Positions 4,767 to 6,657 of a stretch of DNA of 6,657 nt are shown one piece after another. Below the pieces are notes generated by a model. That model was not told the origin of the DNA, searched no databases, and saw nothing but the letters and a program-made list of their open reading frames with translations. Source of the stretch: Acidobacteriota bacterium (GTDB taxonomy: Bacteria; Acidobacteriota; Polarisedimenticolia; J045); contig JALTMS010000658.1 in the NCBI GenBank assembly GCA_027001345.1, forward strand, positions 3,031 through 9,687, in the 5' to 3' direction. The translations under genes and the position numbers were made by a program. The first letter of the stretch is position 1, and each line of letters opens with the position of its first letter.

Positions 4767-6657
4767 TCAGGCCCGGCGGGCCGCGGCGAGCGCAGCGTCG
4801 ATACGACCGAGTCGGTCCTCACGCTCCGCGATGAATCTTCCGATCCCCTCGACGATGTGCTCGGCCGACAGGTGCGCCTCGTCGATCACATCCTCCACCG
4901 ACCCTCCCGTGCGCCAGCGATCGTCCCAGTCTGCCGAAAGGGTGTAGTCGAGGCAGACATCGCTGGCCATCCAGCGACGCAGGGAATCCCGGCTGCGGTT
5001 GGTGATACCCATCGCGTCGATGCGGTCGGCATCGGAGAGCACATCCCGGCGGTAGGCCTCGTCCTGCCGAGCGAAGAGCTGGGGTGAGACGGCAGCGACG
5101 ATCTTGACGTTCCAGCCACGGCGATCGATCTCGGCCAGAGCCGCGATCAGGTTGGCCGTGGAAGTGGTGCCCTGGACGATCACCACACCCTGCCGCGGCT
5201 CTCCCTGGCGGTAGTCCCGCATCACGTAGGCCCCGCGGGCGGCCTCGAAGTGGGAGGCCAGGCCGAGCGCCCGGCGATCGGGGATTTCCACCGGCGGGCG
5301 CGTCAGGTGCAGCGCGATGATCGGCGCGCCGGTGGCCAGGGCGGCAGCCAGAACCACCGGCACCTCATTGGCCTCCCAGGGGTGGAGATCGATCACGCTG
5401 CCTTCGGGAAAGAGCTGGGTGACCGAAGGGGCGAAGATACCGAAGTGAGTGCGGGAATCTTCGGCCGTTTCGGGCCCCGAGTGGCCGGCGACCCAGATCG
5501 CCGGACCGACCTTGAACTCGCAGTCCTGGGCGAGCTGGGAATACAGGCGCATCGGACCGTACTTGAGATAGCTGAACGAGCCGTAGGTCGAGCAGGCAGC
5601 ACCGAAGCCGTCCCACTCGGCGACCGGATCGTCGCTGAAGTTCACCGAGGCGATGCCGGCGGTCATCCCCGAGTTGCAGAACTCGGTGATCTCCTGGGGC
5701 AGCAGCACGCCCTCGGGATTCTTCTCGCGCTCGAAGACACCGTAGTTCTCGTCCCCCGCGAAAGCCTTGGCGAAGCCCGCGATATTGGTCGACTCGGCCA
5801 GGTCGGCGGACATGGCGAGGAACAGAGGACGACCGTATTCCTTTCGCGCCCAGGAGTTGACCCAGGCACCCCAGAGGGCCAGCGCCTTGCGGTTGGGCGC
5901 CTTCTGCCCCGGCGGAATCCAGATCTCCGGCGGGTAGGAGCGAAAATCGGTCAGCCGCCGATCCTTCCAGGGATTGCGTCCGAGATCGAGCATCAGACCG
6001 GCGGGACGCTCGGGTACGCTCTCGCCAATCTCCACCAGGCGATCGGCCAGGTATCGGTAGAAGTCGGGATCCGATGCGAGCGCCGACATCGCCACCTGGT
6101 AGTTGGCCCGCGCCTGCTCGACCCGGGCCGCGTGATCCTCGGGGGCCGGCTGGCCGAAACCGACGAAGCTCACGCCGTACTTCTCCTGGAACGGACGCTT
6201 GGTCTCCCAGAACTCCGGCGAGTTGATCTTGTGGGGCGCCCCGTGGGAGGCGTAGTCGTACTTGCCGTAACCCCGACCCTTGCGCGTGCGCATCCACACC
6301 GCGGCCGGACGCCCGCCGGCGGCGGGATCTTCCACCGCTTGCAGCAGCGCCCGCGTCACGTCGGACCAGGCGCTTCCATCATCGGCACCATAGACGCGCC
6401 AGCCGTGGGAACCGATCCAGTCCGAGGGCGTGCCGTGGATCACCGAGGAGGCCGGCCGGGCATCGATGCCGTAGTCGTTCCAGTCCACCAGCAGGAAGAG
6501 GTTGTCGAGACCCAGGCCCCAGGCCGAGTTCAGACATTCGTGGGTCCCACCGGCGCTCAGGCCGCCCTCGCCGTCGAGGGCGAAAACCCGTACGTCACCG
6601 GCACCGGCCCTCTTGAGCGCCATCGCCTGCCCCACCGCCGGAGGAAAGCCGTGGCCG
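4767..6657 (-). CDS. Transketolase-like thiamine diphosphate enzyme, N-terminus beyond the window
   Basis: 629 residues are visible; the frame stays open to the right edge and begins inside the conserved GHGFPPAVGQAMALK stretch, so the true start is outside. Transketolases move two-carbon ketol units between sugar phosphates in the pentose phosphate pathway, with ThDP and Mg2+. Counting from base 6656, the ThDP/Mg region is LDGEGG (27-32) running to VDWN (57-60). TRKGRGYG...SHGAPH spans 124-142. The pyrimidine-binding domain includes ITEFCNSGMTAG (323-334), with E325 in the place of the catalytic glutamate. AEDSRTH (398-404) and LTRP (451-454) match the transketolase GEDGPTH and LSRQ motifs. 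The C-terminal domain has LFARQDEAYRRDVL. Oddities are LDG instead of GDG and a long linker (about 160-255) between the first two domains. It is a divergent transketolase; sugar specificity is uncertain. It is followed after 18 bases by the aminotransferase gene. Confidence 0.85.
   Translation of the reverse strand, partial: GHGFPPAVGQAMALKRAGAGDVRVFALDGEGGLSAGGTHECLNSAWGLGLDNLFLLVDWNDYGIDARPASSVIHGTPSDWIGSHGWRVYGADDGSAWSDVTRALLQAVEDPAAGGRPAAVWMRTRKGRGYGKYDYASHGAPHKINSPEFWETKRPFQEKYGVSFVGFGQPAPEDHAARVEQARANYQVAMSALASDPDFYRYLADRLVEIGESVPERPAGLMLDLGRNPWKDRRLTDFRSYPPEIWIPPGQKAPNRKALALWGAWVNSWARKEYGRPLFLAMSADLAESTNIAGFAKAFAGDENYGVFEREKNPEGVLLPQEITEFCNSGMTAGIASVNFSDDPVAEWDGFGAACSTYGSFSYLKYGPMRLYSQLAQDCEFKVGPAIWVAGHSGPETAEDSRTHFGIFAPSVTQLFPEGSVIDLHPWEANEVPVVLAAALATGAPIIALHLTRPPVEIPDRRALGLASHFEAARGAYVMRDYRQGEPRQGVVIVQGTTSTANLIAALAEIDRRGWNVKIVAAVSPQLFARQDEAYRRDVLSDADRIDAMGITNRSRDSLRRWMASDVCLDYTLSADWDDRWRTGGSVEDVIDEAHLSAEHIVEGIGRFIAEREDRLGRIDAALAAARRA

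Noticed and set aside
3633..5087. Plus-strand open frames opposite the aminotransferase and transketolase genes
   Set aside because: They mirror the real minus-strand codons, have no family match I can recognise and no convincing ribosome-binding site.

Overview
The window is about 6.7 kb of GC-rich (roughly two-thirds G+C), gene-dense bacterial chromosome. It holds six protein genes, two of them cut by the window edges. I see no RNA gene, insertion sequence, CRISPR array, prophage or other mobile element. The gene set and the variant Lgt motif would fit a Gram-negative-type bacterium such as an Acidobacteriota, myxobacterial or similar lineage. That placement is a guess from style, because no marker gene is present.

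Layout, left to right. (1) The C-terminal part of a TauE/SafE-type membrane permease lies on the plus strand and ends at 586. (2) A DUF2797 zinc-ribbon protein on the minus strand (570-1391) converges on it with a 17-base overlap. A perfect 11-bp-stem hairpin sits at this junction. (3) A 128-base divergent intergenic region (1392-1519) is the only sizeable non-coding stretch. (4) An Lgt-family prolipoprotein diacylglyceryl transferase follows on the plus strand (1520-2326). (5) A tightly packed minus-strand block runs from beyond the right edge down to 2327, in transcription order: a transketolase-like thiamine diphosphate enzyme (partial), a class I/II aminotransferase, a diacylglycerol-kinase-family lipid kinase, and a small acyl carrier protein. 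The last gene stops exactly where lgt stops, with no base between them.

The minus-strand block is very likely one operon. Its junctions are an 18-base gap carrying a Shine-Dalgarno sequence, a 1-base TGATG overlap, and a 4-base ATGA overlap (or a 1-base overlap if the second ATG is used). It mixes central carbon/amino-acid enzymes with lipid-related ones. The lipid kinase-ACP pair, opposite an Lgt homologue, points loosely to envelope lipid metabolism, but no pathway can be drawn from sequence alone.

The points most worth a second look are: the DUF2797 core, which reads like a GIY-YIG/T5orf172-type fold; the Lgt homologue, which lacks several residues important in E. coli Lgt; the coupled lipid kinase-ACP pair; the divergent transketolase; and inverted repeats at the convergent junction and over the lgt ribosome-binding site. 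I found no clear sign of a wholly new multi-gene system.
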